Of a DNA stretch of 64,000 nt, positions 1-10,771 are shown in pieces. Every line of letters begins with the position of its first letter. Within the stretch, counting starts at the first letter, position 1. A program made the translations under genes and the position numbers. Under the pieces are notes generated by a model. It saw nothing but the letters and a program-made list of their open reading frames with translations. It had not been told where the DNA came from and made no database searches. Source of the DNA: Acinetobacter beijerinckii CIP 110307 (GTDB lineage: Bacteria > Pseudomonadota > Gammaproteobacteria > Pseudomonadales > Moraxellaceae); the NCBI RefSeq assembly GCF_000369005.1, contig NZ_KB849763.1, positions 124,001 to 188,000 on the forward strand. The letters run 5' to 3'.

Positions 1-86
1 GAATTTTCTAATAATTCCAAAATCTTAATACGAGGAAGGGTTACTTTAAGTCCAGCTTTGCGTAAGTCTTGATTGGAAATAGGCAT
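1..86 (-). CDS. fur: Ferric uptake regulator Fur, N-terminal fragment
   Basis: Only the first 28 or so codons are present; the rest lies beyond the left edge of the window. The minus-strand reading from the ATG at 86 gives MPISNQDLRKAGLKVTLPRI, the typical start of proteobacterial Fur, where the K-V-T-L-P-R segment opens the winged-helix DNA-binding domain. Fur is the iron-responsive repressor of siderophore and iron-uptake genes. It is divergent from bamE, an arrangement common in gammaproteobacteria, and shares the roughly 110-bp region 87-197 with it. No obvious Fur box was read there. Confidence 0.9.
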   Translation of the reverse strand, partial: MPISNQDLRKAGLKVTLPRIKILELLEN

Positions 87-197
87 GAAAAAAGGTCTCT
101 CAACAAATCTTAAGTTGGAATAGGCAATAGAGTTTAGATGCAGTATGATCTATCCTTGAACCAAATGCATCATCATTTATCAGGATAGTGTAGCAAA

Positions 198-596
198 ATG
201 CAAAAAATCATGCTGGCGTTATTCGTCACTTCAGTACTAAGCGGTTGTTCAGTCTTTGGTGTTTATAAAGTCGATATTCCACAGGGAACACCATTAACAA
301 AAGCACAAGCATCTCAAGTACAAGTAGGCATGAGCTTTCAACAAGTCCGTTTCTTGCTGGGTAGTCCAACAGTAACAGATCCACTAAATCCACAACGTTG
401 GGACTACATCTACAACTATATTCCTGGTACTTATGCTAAAAAAGCAAAAATTCCAGCGGCACATGGGCAGCATTTAAAAGTTTATTTTGATGCAAATGGT
501 ATCGTGGAGCGAGTTGAAGGTTTAGAAACTATTCCAGACTCTCAGCCAGGTTTACCAGCATCAAAAGAAGCGATTTTAACTGCGCCACCACTATAG
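198..596 (+). CDS. bamE: Outer membrane assembly lipoprotein BamE (SmpA/OmlA)
   Basis: A 132-residue lipoprotein of the BAM complex, which folds beta-barrel proteins into the outer membrane. A short hydrophobic leader ends in the lipobox LSGC, making Cys17 the lipidated residue. The BamE fold follows, with the family pattern 'GMSFQQVRFLLGSPTVTDP' and the 'RWDYIY' strand, then a poorly conserved Pro/Ala tail. Length is normal for the family. It is divergent from fur and closed by a strong hairpin terminator at 615-646. It works with BamD, encoded about 43 kb away in this window. Confidence 0.95.
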   Translation: MQKIMLALFVTSVLSGCSVFGVYKVDIPQGTPLTKAQASQVQVGMSFQQVRFLLGSPTVTDPLNPQRWDYIYNYIPGTYAKKAKIPAAHGQHLKVYFDANGIVERVEGLETIPDSQPGLPASKEAILTAPPL

Positions 597-614
597 TCAG
601 TTTAAAATAAAAAG

Positions 615-648
615 AAACCCCTCATCGAATCAATCGTGAGGGGTTTTA
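615..648. terminator. Bidirectional terminator between bamE and rnfH
   Basis: A 10-bp perfect inverted repeat (AAACCCCTCA / TGAGGGGTTT, arms 615-624 and 637-646) sits between convergent genes, with T-rich sequence on both sides. It can end bamE on the plus strand and rnfH on the minus strand. Confidence 0.85.
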
Positions 649-649
649 T

Positions 650-973
650 TTATGAACTTGATGACCTAAACCGATTACCTTTTACAAATCGACCAACAGG
701 ATTTTTCGCAGCTCGTTTACGACGAATATCCTTGGGATTAATCGTGAGTGCGCGATAAATTTCAACACGATCGCCTACTTCTATCGGTGTATCAGCTTCA
801 ATTTTGGTGCCAAATACACCTATATGTAAAACCTCTGGCAAACTGACCTGATCAGCTAAGCCACTGGCATCAATGGCTTGTTGCGCTGTCATACCTTCAT
901 TAAAGCGAACCGCGATATGAAATTGCTGCTCAGGTGATGCATAAGCCACCCAAACCTGTTGAGCCTGTTCCAT
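650..973 (-). CDS. RnfH family protein (UPF0125)
   Basis: About 107 residues with a ubiquitin-like beta-grasp fold of the RnfH/YfjF type. It starts MEQAQQVWVAYASPEQQFHI and contains 'LHIGVFGTKIEADTPIEVGDRVEIYRAL' in two blocks, typical of the family (V-G-x-F-G-x, then D-G/R-V-E-I-Y-R-x-L). The family is often found beside ratA/smpB or bamE; its biochemical role is unsettled. The start at 973 was chosen because this ATG overlaps the stop of the upstream gene (TAATG), implying translational coupling. A reading from 1051 would add a Cys-rich out-of-family leader. The basic tail (RRKRAAK) is as expected. Confidence 0.85.
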   Translation of the reverse strand: MEQAQQVWVAYASPEQQFHIAVRFNEGMTAQQAIDASGLADQVSLPEVLHIGVFGTKIEADTPIEVGDRVEIYRALTINPKDIRRKRAAKNPVGRFVKGNRFRSSSS

Positions 974-2055
974 TACAACACTTGCCCAATCACAGCAATA
1001 ATGGCGACTATAATAGACAAAGGCAGTACTAAGCGTACAGCAATACGCCATAGATTATAAAATAGCTCATTACTAAAACCCATCGCTTTACGAAGGTGGC
1101 TAATTTTCATAATCCAACCAGCAAACAATGCATAAATTAGGCAAATCACGAGTCCCCACACCATTAGTAAGGTATTAAAGATTTGTTCAACTTGCGGCAC
1201 AATCCATACAGCAACAGCAGCAAATAAAATTAACCATTGAATGACAACTGCAAGCTGTCGTTGCGCCAATTGTTCTTTAGCAAACTGAATTAATAGTGCA
1301 GCCGACATGATTGCTGCAAAAATCCAAGCAAACGCTGGAAGCTGTGCTTGAATAGAAAAGAATCCAAAAGCAATGACTGCAAGTAATTGCGCAATCCAAA
1401 TCGGTAAAGCAGTCGCAGTTGCTGAATTTTGAGTTTTAATCGTAGCTAAACTGCTCTGCCAATATAGACCTAAGCCTAGACCACTTGCCACTAAAGCAAG
1501 AACAGTCGCATTGCCCCACTCTTTAAACTCAATGCCTGTCCAGTGCCAAGATTGTAATTGAGTTCCCATTACATTCGCGAAAATGAACGCAGCAACCACA
1601 CCTAAAGTTGTTAAAGCAATTAAGAATGTACGAGGAATAAAAGACAAACCTAATGCAATAACAGCACATATAGCGAATAAAACTTGCTGAGAAATCTCTA
1701 ATCTAAGTTGCTCTTCGAGAACACCAGTAGCTGTAGCTAACACGCTCCCTGCAAAGAATGGCACAAAAACAACTGCTAACCATCCTACAGCACGCCATTT
1801 TGATGAAGCATCAGCATCGCGAGTTAATGAAGAAAGTGCCTGCAATGGTGTAGTCTGAGAGCGTTTAGCAAGCGCAATTTCAAGATAAGCAATCGGTAAT
1901 GCTAATAAAAGCATTGTTCCTAGCCACAGTAGCCAAAAATCGAATTGACGATCAATTTGAATTCCAACGGTCGGTGCCAATGTGGTAATCATGACAAAAG
2001 ATAAGCAAAACGCCATCACTGGAGCCAGCCAGCGTGATAGTGTTGTGTCCTGCAT
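973..2055 (-). CDS. Membrane protein resembling a divergent sodium:neurotransmitter symporter (NSS/SNF)
   Basis: A 360-residue integral membrane protein with about ten hydrophobic segments. Residues roughly 40-75 (LLLALPIAYLEIALAKRSQT, then P-L-Q-A-L) and 'WRAVGWLAVV' resemble transmembrane helices 2-3 of the NSS/LeuT family (P-L-x-x-E-x-x-L-G-x; W-R-x-x-G-W). The first helix lacks the glycine-rich unwound motif that binds sodium in LeuT, and the protein is about 100 residues shorter than typical NSS transporters. Transport is therefore uncertain. Its stop overlaps the rnfH start, so the two are co-translated. The similarity is my recognition, not a search result. Confidence 0.6.
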   Translation of the reverse strand: MQDTTLSRWLAPVMAFCLSFVMITTLAPTVGIQIDRQFDFWLLWLGTMLLLALPIAYLEIALAKRSQTTPLQALSSLTRDADASSKWRAVGWLAVVFVPFFAGSVLATATGVLEEQLRLEISQQVLFAICAVIALGLSFIPRTFLIALTTLGVVAAFIFANVMGTQLQSWHWTGIEFKEWGNATVLALVASGLGLGLYWQSSLATIKTQNSATATALPIWIAQLLAVIAFGFFSIQAQLPAFAWIFAAIMSAALLIQFAKEQLAQRQLAVVIQWLILFAAVAVWIVPQVEQIFNTLLMVWGLVICLIYALFAGWIMKISHLRKAMGFSNELFYNLWRIAVRLVLPLSIIVAIIAVIGQVL

Positions 2056-2169
2056 AATGCATTCCTTGAAAAATCTTTGAACTCATTGCGCTTTATGGTG
2101 TTTGCAATGAAATATTCAATCTATTTTGCCCTTCTCAGGCTTGAAAATCAAAACAAAAGATACGGAAAG

Positions 2170-2201
2170 AAAAAAAGCAAACCATCTTTAGATGATTTGC
2201 T
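2170..2201 (-). terminator. Minus-strand terminator, probably for the hemerythrin transcript
   Basis: On the minus strand AGCAAATCATC-TAAA-GATGGTTTGCT forms an 11-bp stem with one G-U pair, followed directly by a run of T residues (complement of the A-run at 2170-2176). It lies about 100 nt beyond the hemerythrin stop codon. Confidence 0.7.
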
Positions 2202-2227
2202 GCGCACTCGTTGTTATATTATTAAGT

Positions 2228-2290
2228 AGCCCTCTTATTTTCACTCATATTTACCTTATTATTTTTATTAAATAAGAGGGCTTTTTTTAT
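2228..2290 (+). terminator. Plus-oriented hairpin with T-run in the hemerythrin 3' region
   Basis: Perfect 13-bp arms (AGCCCTCTTATTT at 2228-2240, AAATAAGAGGGCT at 2270-2282) around a 29-nt loop, followed by seven T residues on the plus strand. There is no plus-strand gene upstream to end, and on the minus strand the T-run precedes the stem. It may be a barrier to antisense transcription, or part of the 3' UTR structure of the hemerythrin mRNA. Confidence 0.55.
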
Positions 2291-2300
2291 TATCTTGATA

Positions 2301-2756
2301 TTATGAGAAAAATCTAGAAAACCAATTTTTCCCTTTTTTCTTTTCATTTTCCTTAATAATACCAATCATATTTTCTTTCACAGCACCCACATAATCAGCA
2401 TCATCATGACGAATATGGTTGATCAACCATTTTGACAGTGCTTCATGTAACTCTTTATCTATTTCATGACCCAGTTCAAATCGTTCCCGATATGTCTCTA
2501 TCTTTTTGATAAATAAGTCATGTACTCGCTTATGAGGAACTCGATATTTATAGTTCGCTTCTTCTTGTAAGCTTTCCTCAAAAGTAAAATGTGACTGTGT
2601 ATAATCAATAATATTATCTAAAACATCTTTCATTTTCACACGATCATTGACATGCTTTAAATCAGCGATTTCATTAATATAATCTAGAATACGTCGATGC
2701 TGATCATCGATAACCTCTATTCCTGTATTATATTCGACAGACCATTTCATACTCAT
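2301..2756 (-). CDS. Bacteriohemerythrin
   Basis: A 151-residue single-domain hemerythrin: a four-helix bundle that binds O2 at a non-heme diiron centre, involved in oxygen storage, delivery or sensing. All family ligands are visible: His20 (DDQH), His56 and Glu60 (HFTFE), His75 and His79 (HKRVH), His114 and Asp119 (HIRHDD). It opens with the usual 'W...YNTGI..ID.QH' block. The ATG at 2756 (MSMKWS) was chosen because a GGGG stretch lies just upstream; a TTG four codons earlier is possible. The C-terminus is Lys-rich and then aromatic (KKKGKNWFSRFFS), perhaps membrane-associating. It stands alone, with its own terminator region at 2170-2290. Confidence 0.93.
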   Translation of the reverse strand: MSMKWSVEYNTGIEVIDDQHRRILDYINEIADLKHVNDRVKMKDVLDNIIDYTQSHFTFEESLQEEANYKYRVPHKRVHDLFIKKIETYRERFELGHEIDKELHEALSKWLINHIRHDDADYVGAVKENMIGIIKENEKKKGKNWFSRFFS

Positions 2757-3037
2757 ATCGAACCCCAAACCGAACTTGATTTATTGAATAAACACATAAT
2801 ATCGACAAAACAAACAAATAAAAACACAGCATTTTTGTCAGATTTTAATTTTTTTAATAAAAATAGAATAAACGCTTGTTTTATATTTATTTTAATAATT
2901 TAACCAATCAAAATACTCAAGTATTTTTTAACCAGTGAGAAAAAATATCTCTTTAATTTTATTGAAATATAGAAAAAATAGTTAACTTAAACATTACAAT
3001 CAAGTACAGATTTAATAATATTTAAATTAAAGATTCA

Positions 3038-3886
3038 TTAATATTGATCAGCTTTCGTAATCCGTTTTAATTCAGGATTTTCTTTTTCTCGAATAAGTCG
3101 TTCAACTCGAGTTAATGCATGCTTAATAGGTCGCCCATCTTGGAATAAAATCATTTCACCAGCTTGATAAGCCGCCCAATTTTCATTGTGAGTCAATGGT
3201 TCAGTTGTGATCACCGCCACACGATCTTCTGGCGTTGTAACCTCACTAAAATCAACTTCTACATCTAAATCAATTAGGTGTGCATTCTGAAAAGGATATT
3301 CCCGTACTAACCAATGTAATTTAGTGGTCGCGTAGCTAAAAAGTGCTTTCCCGTTTGATAAACAGAAATTAAAAGTACCATGCTCGGCAATTTCAGGAGA
3401 AATCTTCTCTAAAAGTGAAAAAACCTTTTCAATACACGGCTCGGTATAGCCAAATTCTTCAACCATTTGATCGAGCAAATAACAAAAAGCACGTTCACTA
3501 TCCGTATTACCCACAGGTTCAAATCGCCCACTCAACCTCGGATTAAAATTATGCAAATCACCATTGTGGGCAAATATCCAATGTCTACCCCATAATTCTC
3601 GTAAAAATGGATGTGAATTTTCGAGAGTAATTTTACCCTGAGTTGCTTTACGAATATGCGCAATTACATTTCGAGATTTAATTGGATAATTTCGAACTAA
3701 ATCGGCAATTGGAGATTCTACTGCGGATTGATTATCAACAAATAAACGACAAGCTTTGTCTTCAAAGAATGCGATGCCAAAGCCATCACAATGATCAGAC
3801 GTAACACCAGCTCGTTGGGAAAAACCACGAAACGAAAAAGTAATATCTGTTGGTGTAGCGCAATTCATTCCTAATAGTTGGCACAT
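3038..3886 (-). CDS. Class II glutamine amidotransferase (YafJ family)
   Basis: A 282-residue Ntn-hydrolase of the class II amidotransferase type. After removal of Met1, Cys2 (MCQLLGMN) would be the catalytic N-terminal nucleophile that releases ammonia from glutamine. Other hallmarks are 'HCDGFGIAFFEDK', 'VIAHIRKATQG' (substrate-binding Arg), 'NSHPF', 'FAHNGDLHNF' (oxyanion-hole Asn and Gly) and 'GNTDSERAFCYLL'. Only the glutaminase domain is present, as in E. coli YafJ, so the ammonia acceptor is unknown. The gene is monocistronic, with the AT-rich gap 2757-3037 downstream. Confidence 0.92.
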   Translation of the reverse strand: MCQLLGMNCATPTDITFSFRGFSQRAGVTSDHCDGFGIAFFEDKACRLFVDNQSAVESPIADLVRNYPIKSRNVIAHIRKATQGKITLENSHPFLRELWGRHWIFAHNGDLHNFNPRLSGRFEPVGNTDSERAFCYLLDQMVEEFGYTEPCIEKVFSLLEKISPEIAEHGTFNFCLSNGKALFSYATTKLHWLVREYPFQNAHLIDLDVEVDFSEVTTPEDRVAVITTEPLTHNENWAAYQAGEMILFQDGRPIKHALTRVERLIREKENPELKRITKADQY

Positions 3887-3986
3887 ATCTTTTTAACTTG
3901 CTGACATCTTTGCCTATTGTGCATGAGGTTCAGACTGCTTGTAAATCTGAATATGTGCTCACTATTGGATTAAGAATGATAAATCA

Positions 3987-4766
3987 CTACCTTTGTGCCA
4001 TTTTATTGAAAACAAAAGATGTCGCAATTTTATTCACTTCCAAGAAAACAAAATAATCTAAACATTTAAATTCTTCATCATAAAATGCTTGTTTTGATAA
4101 CTTAGACTGCATACCTAGATAGGTTTTGAAAAGCTTTGGCATGCGCTCATCTTGAGGAAAACTATAATCAGGACGTTCAGGTTCAAAAGCACGTTTAGAG
4201 CGAATATCGATAGTGTGTTGATCTGATAATTGTTGTATTTGACGGTGTGTATAATATGTACGCGCCAAGTTATCTTCTAAATGAATACTGACACAGCCCA
4301 TCAAATATTTAGCGCGCATTGACCAAAGTACCTTTGGCGCTAGATTTAACCATAACATCGATAAAGCTTTACCAGAGCGGAATTTTGGATGTACACAAGT
4401 ACGGCCTATTTCTAAAATACTTGGCAAATGTGACAGGCTTGGAACAACTTCAAACTCTTTAGCGCTATAACTTTGTCCAATTTCATGACCTTGAAATAAC
4501 TTTAATCGTGTATAGGCAACGATTTCACCCGTCCATTTCTCACGTAAAACTGCATGTTCACAACCAAAATCATAGAGATCTTGATCAAGCCCATCTTCAA
4601 ACGTCATGCCAAATTGATGAGAAAATTGATTTGCTCTAAATCTTTGTACTTCTTGTAATTCTTTTAAATTGTCTACCCATTCAAAACGAAATTGATTTTG
4701 CGTAGGCTTTGTACGTAAAGGTGACGTCAACAATGTGTGACGATAATGATTTAATTTTTCTAGCAT
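3987..4766 (-). CDS. GNAT acyltransferase, OlsB / hemolysin-like
   Basis: A 259-residue protein of the acyl-ACP-using GNAT branch that includes OlsB (ornithine lipid synthesis) and acyl-homoserine-lactone synthase-like proteins. Visible features are the N-terminal 'VQRFRANQFSHQFGM' (family R-Y-x-V-F-x-x-E region), 'YTRLKL', and the core 'EIGRTCVHPKFRSGKALSML', where E-x-G-R-x-C-V-x-P-x-x-R matches OlsB. It probably transfers a 3-hydroxyacyl chain from ACP to an amino acid head group, the first step of ornithine- or lysine-lipid formation. No OlsA acyltransferase is adjacent, although a PlsC-type gene lies at 11160. The substrate is inferred from the family. Confidence 0.7.
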   Translation of the reverse strand: MLEKLNHYRHTLLTSPLRTKPTQNQFRFEWVDNLKELQEVQRFRANQFSHQFGMTFEDGLDQDLYDFGCEHAVLREKWTGEIVAYTRLKLFQGHEIGQSYSAKEFEVVPSLSHLPSILEIGRTCVHPKFRSGKALSMLWLNLAPKVLWSMRAKYLMGCVSIHLEDNLARTYYTHRQIQQLSDQHTIDIRSKRAFEPERPDYSFPQDERMPKLFKTYLGMQSKLSKQAFYDEEFKCLDYFVFLEVNKIATSFVFNKMAQR

Positions 4767-4846
4767 AATGAAAGCTCCTTATGTCTAGAGTTACCTTAAA
4801 TCGATTAAATGACATTGAAATGACTGTAACATGAACAGATCATGAC

Positions 4847-4876
4847 GAAAAAAAAGACCTACATGAGGTCTTTTTT
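4847..4876. terminator. Terminator downstream of argB
   Basis: AAGACCT-ACATG-AGGTCTT with A-run and T-run flanks, 14 nt past the argB stop. On the minus strand it gives stem plus T8, a typical intrinsic terminator. Confidence 0.85.
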
Positions 4877-4889
4877 AAATCTTAGAATT

Positions 4890-7221
<2,332 letters not shown>

Positions 7222-7360
7222 AGCTAGCCCCTATTTTTTATAATTGAAATGCTAATCCAAAAAATAAAATACTATTAAGAAATTAAGTAACCCTTGTTCA
7301 GAAAAATTAAAATAATTCATCTGCTGCTTTTTAATATAAATTAATGAAACAATCAATATG

Positions 7361-7397
7361 AAAAATGCAATGCTTTTCAGCAAAACATTGCATTTAA
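7361..7397 (-). terminator. Terminator downstream of dut
   Basis: Inverted repeat AAATGCAATG / CATTGCATTT (7363-7372 and 7386-7395), extended by a bulged T4/A4 pairing and followed by T5 on the minus strand. It closes the dut transcript 19 nt after the stop, so algC needs its own promoter in 7222-7360. Confidence 0.8.
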
Positions 7398-7415
7398 AGT
7401 GATAACTACAGCAAA

Positions 7416-7868
7416 TTATTGTTGACCAGTATGACCAAAACCACCAGCTCCACGCTCAGTGGCAACAAATTCGTTCACTTGTTCAAACTGTGCTTGTACA
7501 ACAGGTACTAGTACATATTGCGCTAAACGCTCGCCTGGTTCCAAGCGGAATGTATTCTGTCCACGGTTCCATACGGACACCATTAACTCACCTTGGTAAT
7601 CTGAATCGATTAATCCAACCAAGTTGCCTAATACAATACCGTGTTTATGACCTAAACCAGAACGCGGTAAAATTAAACCTGCAAAATTTGGATCTTCGAT
7701 ATAGATCGCTAAACCAGTTTTGACTAATACAGTCTCACCCGCTGCAATTTCAATTGCCTCATCTAAACATGCACGTAAATCTAAACCTGCCGAGCCAGTG
7801 GTCGCATAAGTAGGCAAATCCCACTCCTGACCTAAACGTGCATCTAATACTTTTACTTGGACTTTCAT
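7416..7868 (-). CDS. dut: dUTP diphosphatase
   Basis: A 150-residue trimeric dUTPase that hydrolyses dUTP to dUMP and pyrophosphate, keeping uracil out of DNA and supplying dTMP synthesis. All five motifs are present: '[12 protein letters not shown]' (1), '[12 protein letters not shown]' (2), '[19 protein letters not shown]' (3), '[17 protein letters not shown]' (4) and the C-terminal P-loop-like '[11 protein letters not shown]' (5). AGGAAG lies five bases before the ATG. Length is the same as in E. coli. It is followed by its own terminator. Confidence 0.98.
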   Translation of the reverse strand: MKVQVKVLDARLGQEWDLPTYATTGSAGLDLRACLDEAIEIAAGETVLVKTGLAIYIEDPNFAGLILPRSGLGHKHGIVLGNLVGLIDSDYQGELMVSVWNRGQNTFRLEPGERLAQYVLVPVVQAQFEQVNEFVATERGAGGFGHTGQQ

Positions 7869-7891
7869 TACAACTTCCTACTTACTATTTC

Positions 7892-9931
7892 TTAACGTTT
7901 CAATAATGCTTTTAAATTTGCAAGATACTGTTGAGCCTGTTCTTTAGGATCAACATTTGGTGCCAGTTTCTTTTTACGACCATGCCACTCTAAATCATCT
8001 TGCGGTAATTCATCTAAAAAGCGACTTGGTGTCATTTGACGCATTTGACCGCCATTCTTACGTTGCTCAGCAAGCGTCAAGGTTAAACCTTGGCGAGCAC
8101 GCGTAATGCCTACATACATCAAACGGCGTTCTTCTTCGATGGTTTCTGAGGCAATCGAGTTCTTATGTGGTAATAGCTCTTCTTCTAAGCCAATCATATA
8201 CACATAAGGAAATTCCAAGCCCTTTGCCGCATGTAGCGTTAATAGATTGACTTTATCGGTATCTTCTTCTTCTTGCTGTTGCTCCAACATATCTAGCAAA
8301 ACCAGTTTACGAATTACACTTTCAATATTTTTTTCATCGACATCATCTGTACGATTAATCAAGTTTTGAATACTTGTGTACAGACTTTCAATATTATCGA
8401 TTTTGGTTTTTTCTTGTGCAGGTGTTGCAGCTTGTTCACGAACATAATCTATATAGCCTGCCTCATTGATCATTTGGCGGACTTTAGGTACAGGCTCATC
8501 ATCATCTAACAATTCACGGGTAAATGTTGCAATAAAGTCAGCAAACTCATGTAATTGCGTCGCAGCTTTCTTAGGTAATACCATCGATAAGCGTTGATCT
8601 GAAGAAGCTGTAAGTAATGACAAGGTATTTTCTTGTGCAAATAAACCCAGTTTTTCTAATGTCACAGGTCCAATCGCACGTTTTGGTGTATTGATAATAC
8701 GTAAGAAAGCACTGTCATCTTCTGGGTTAATAATGAGGCGTAAATAGCTCATTACATCTTTAATCTCAGATCTCGCAAAGAACGATTGCCCACCTGATAA
8801 TTTATATGGGATTTGCATTTGACGCAGTTGTGTTTCTAATACCCGTGCTTGGAAATTACCACGATACAAAATCGCATAGTCTTTCCAATTTTTACCATTC
8901 ATCAATTTATGCGTGATCAGATCTTTAACCACACGTTCCGCTTCATCATCATCATTCAAACATGTGATCACACGGATATTTTCGCCATGCCCTTTATCAC
9001 TCCACAATTTTTTATCAAAAATATGCGGATTGTTTTCAATCACAGCATTTGCTGCTTTTAGAATACGACTGGTTGAACGATAGTTCTGTTCAAGCTTAAT
9101 CACTTTTAAATTATGAAAGTCCTCTTTAAGCAAAGCCATATTCTCAGGTTTTGCACCACGCCACGCATAAATCGATTGGTCATCATCACCTACTGCGGTG
9201 AACTGCCCCATCACTCCCACGAGGAGTTTAACGAGCGTATATTGGGCAGTATTGGTATCTTGATATTCATCTACCAATAAATAACGGACACGATTTTGCC
9301 ATTTATCTCGGACTTCAGCATTTTCTTGAAGTAAGCGAGTCGGCATTACAATCAAATCATCGAAATCAACGGCATTATAAGCGCGTAAATTACGTTCATA
9401 GAGTTGATATAAATGAGCCAATTGAACATCATCAACCGTTTCACAAGTCGAATGTGCTTGCTCAGGTAAAACGAGATCATTTTTCCAATCAGAAATTTTC
9501 TTCATCGCTTTTGCGATAAGTTCTTTACTCTCAGCACCTGATAAATTATCACGTTGCATTAAATCCATCAGGATGCGTTTGCAATCATCGGCATCTAAAA
9601 TTGAAAAGTTGGCTTTTAGCGGAAGATTTTTTAATTCTAAACGTAATAAATTCAGACCAAAGGTATGGAACGTCGAAACAGAAAGACCTTTAGCTTCTTC
9701 ACGAGACAATAATTTACCTACACGTTCTTTCATCTCACGTGCTGCTTTATTGGTAAACGTCATTGCAGTAATACGATGAGCTGGGATTCCACATTGCTGA
9801 ACTAAAAAAGCAACCTTGCGTGTAATCACTGAAGTTTTACCTGAACCTGCACCTGCAAGCACCAACAATGGTCCTTGAACATACTTCATGGCTTCTTGTT
9901 GCTTGTCATTAAGTTGACTGGCAGATGACAT
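7892..9931 (-). CDS. rep: ATP-dependent DNA helicase Rep
   Basis: A 679-residue superfamily 1A 3'-5' helicase that helps replication forks pass obstacles and supports restart. Motifs run in order: Q motif 'LNDKQQEAM', Walker A 'AGAGSGKTSV', Ia 'TFTNKAAREMKERV', Walker B 'LLVDEYQDTN', III 'VGDDDQSIYAWRGA', IV 'LEQNYRST', V 'LLTLHAAKGLEFPYVYMIGL' and VI 'YVGITRARQGL'. The ATG at 9931 is preferred because a GAGAGG site sits about ten bases upstream; an in-frame ATG at 9973 would add 14 residues unlike Rep. E. coli Rep has 673 residues. It is read toward dut, about 20 bp away. Confidence 0.96.
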   Translation of the reverse strand: MSSASQLNDKQQEAMKYVQGPLLVLAGAGSGKTSVITRKVAFLVQQCGIPAHRITAMTFTNKAAREMKERVGKLLSREEAKGLSVSTFHTFGLNLLRLELKNLPLKANFSILDADDCKRILMDLMQRDNLSGAESKELIAKAMKKISDWKNDLVLPEQAHSTCETVDDVQLAHLYQLYERNLRAYNAVDFDDLIVMPTRLLQENAEVRDKWQNRVRYLLVDEYQDTNTAQYTLVKLLVGVMGQFTAVGDDDQSIYAWRGAKPENMALLKEDFHNLKVIKLEQNYRSTSRILKAANAVIENNPHIFDKKLWSDKGHGENIRVITCLNDDDEAERVVKDLITHKLMNGKNWKDYAILYRGNFQARVLETQLRQMQIPYKLSGGQSFFARSEIKDVMSYLRLIINPEDDSAFLRIINTPKRAIGPVTLEKLGLFAQENTLSLLTASSDQRLSMVLPKKAATQLHEFADFIATFTRELLDDDEPVPKVRQMINEAGYIDYVREQAATPAQEKTKIDNIESLYTSIQNLINRTDDVDEKNIESVIRKLVLLDMLEQQQEEEDTDKVNLLTLHAAKGLEFPYVYMIGLEEELLPHKNSIASETIEEERRLMYVGITRARQGLTLTLAEQRKNGGQMRQMTPSRFLDELPQDDLEWHGRKKKLAPNVDPKEQAQQYLANLKALLKR

Positions 9932-10076
9932 CGTCGTAATACCTCTCACGTTTCCGAGCATGATTATAGACATCTCAGTTTCATAATCCCAATAGTAAAT
10001 CTTAGGATATGTATAAATTATGATGTCTTAATTTAAATTGTACGCCATAGCTTGTCGCAACAATTTACATGCAATA

Positions 10077-10104
10077 AAAAAACCACCCGAAGGTGGTTTT
10101 TTAG
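10077..10104 (-). terminator. Terminator of the OmpA-family lipoprotein gene
   Basis: AAAACCACC-CGAA-GGTGGTTTT with flanking A/T runs, 14 nt after the stop codon at 10118. It is symmetric and could act on either strand. Confidence 0.9.
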
Positions 10105-10117
10105 AAATCAGTAATAA

Positions 10118-10771
10118 TTACTGTTTAGCATAAATGCTGATTTCAACACGACGGTTTTGTTCTTTACCAGCCGCAGTTGCATTTGAAGCGATTGGGTTTG
10201 AAGAACCTAAACCTTGTGCATCAATACGGTTGCCAGAAACACCTTGGCTAGCCAAGTAGTTTTTAACTGATTGTGCACGCGCTTGAGATAACGGAAGGTT
10301 GATCGTGTCATTACCTGTGTTATCAGTATAACCAGTAACTAAAATCGCACTCTTATTATCTTCCGCTAATGTCTGAGCTACTTTATTCAAAGTACCGTAG
10401 AAATTAGGTTTAATATTTGATTTGTTCGTATCAAATGTGATGCTACCTGGCATGATTAATTGAACCGAACCATCTGGATTACGACCAACTTCTACACCTG
10501 TACCAGCCATTTGTGCGCGTAATTTTTTCTCTTTATTGTCAAGGTACAAACCACCACCAGCACCTAAAATCGCACCAATTGCAGCTGCACGGTTATTTTG
10601 TGAAGATGAGTTAGCATTACCTTTAGAGATACCGTAACCTGCCGCAGCACCAATTAATGCGCCTAAAGCAGATTTGTCGTATTCCACGCCGCCGATATTA
10701 TTACCTGTAGTTTGGCAACCTGAAAGTACTAATCCTGCCCCTACGAGTGTTGAAATTACTAATGCACGCAT
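10118..10771 (-). CDS. OmpA-family outer membrane lipoprotein (YiaD-like)
   Basis: A 217-residue lipoprotein. The signal peptide ends at the lipobox LSGC, with Cys19 lipidated. Residues roughly 35-85 form a glycine-zipper segment (LGALIGAAAGYGISKG and AAAIGAILGAGGGLYLDN). The C-terminal OmpA domain carries the peptidoglycan-binding pattern 'ILVTGYTDNTGNDTINLPLS..RA..V..YL...GV', with the conserved Asp and Arg of 'NRRVEI'. It links the outer membrane to peptidoglycan. The ATG at 10771 was chosen because AGGAGC lies seven bases upstream; the longer reading to 10807 would put 12 polar residues before the signal peptide. Confidence 0.9.
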   Translation of the reverse strand: MRALVISTLVGAGLVLSGCQTTGNNIGGVEYDKSALGALIGAAAGYGISKGNANSSSQNNRAAAIGAILGAGGGLYLDNKEKKLRAQMAGTGVEVGRNPDGSVQLIMPGSITFDTNKSNIKPNFYGTLNKVAQTLAEDNKSAILVTGYTDNTGNDTINLPLSQARAQSVKNYLASQGVSGNRIDAQGLGSSNPIASNATAAGKEQNRRVEISIYAKQ

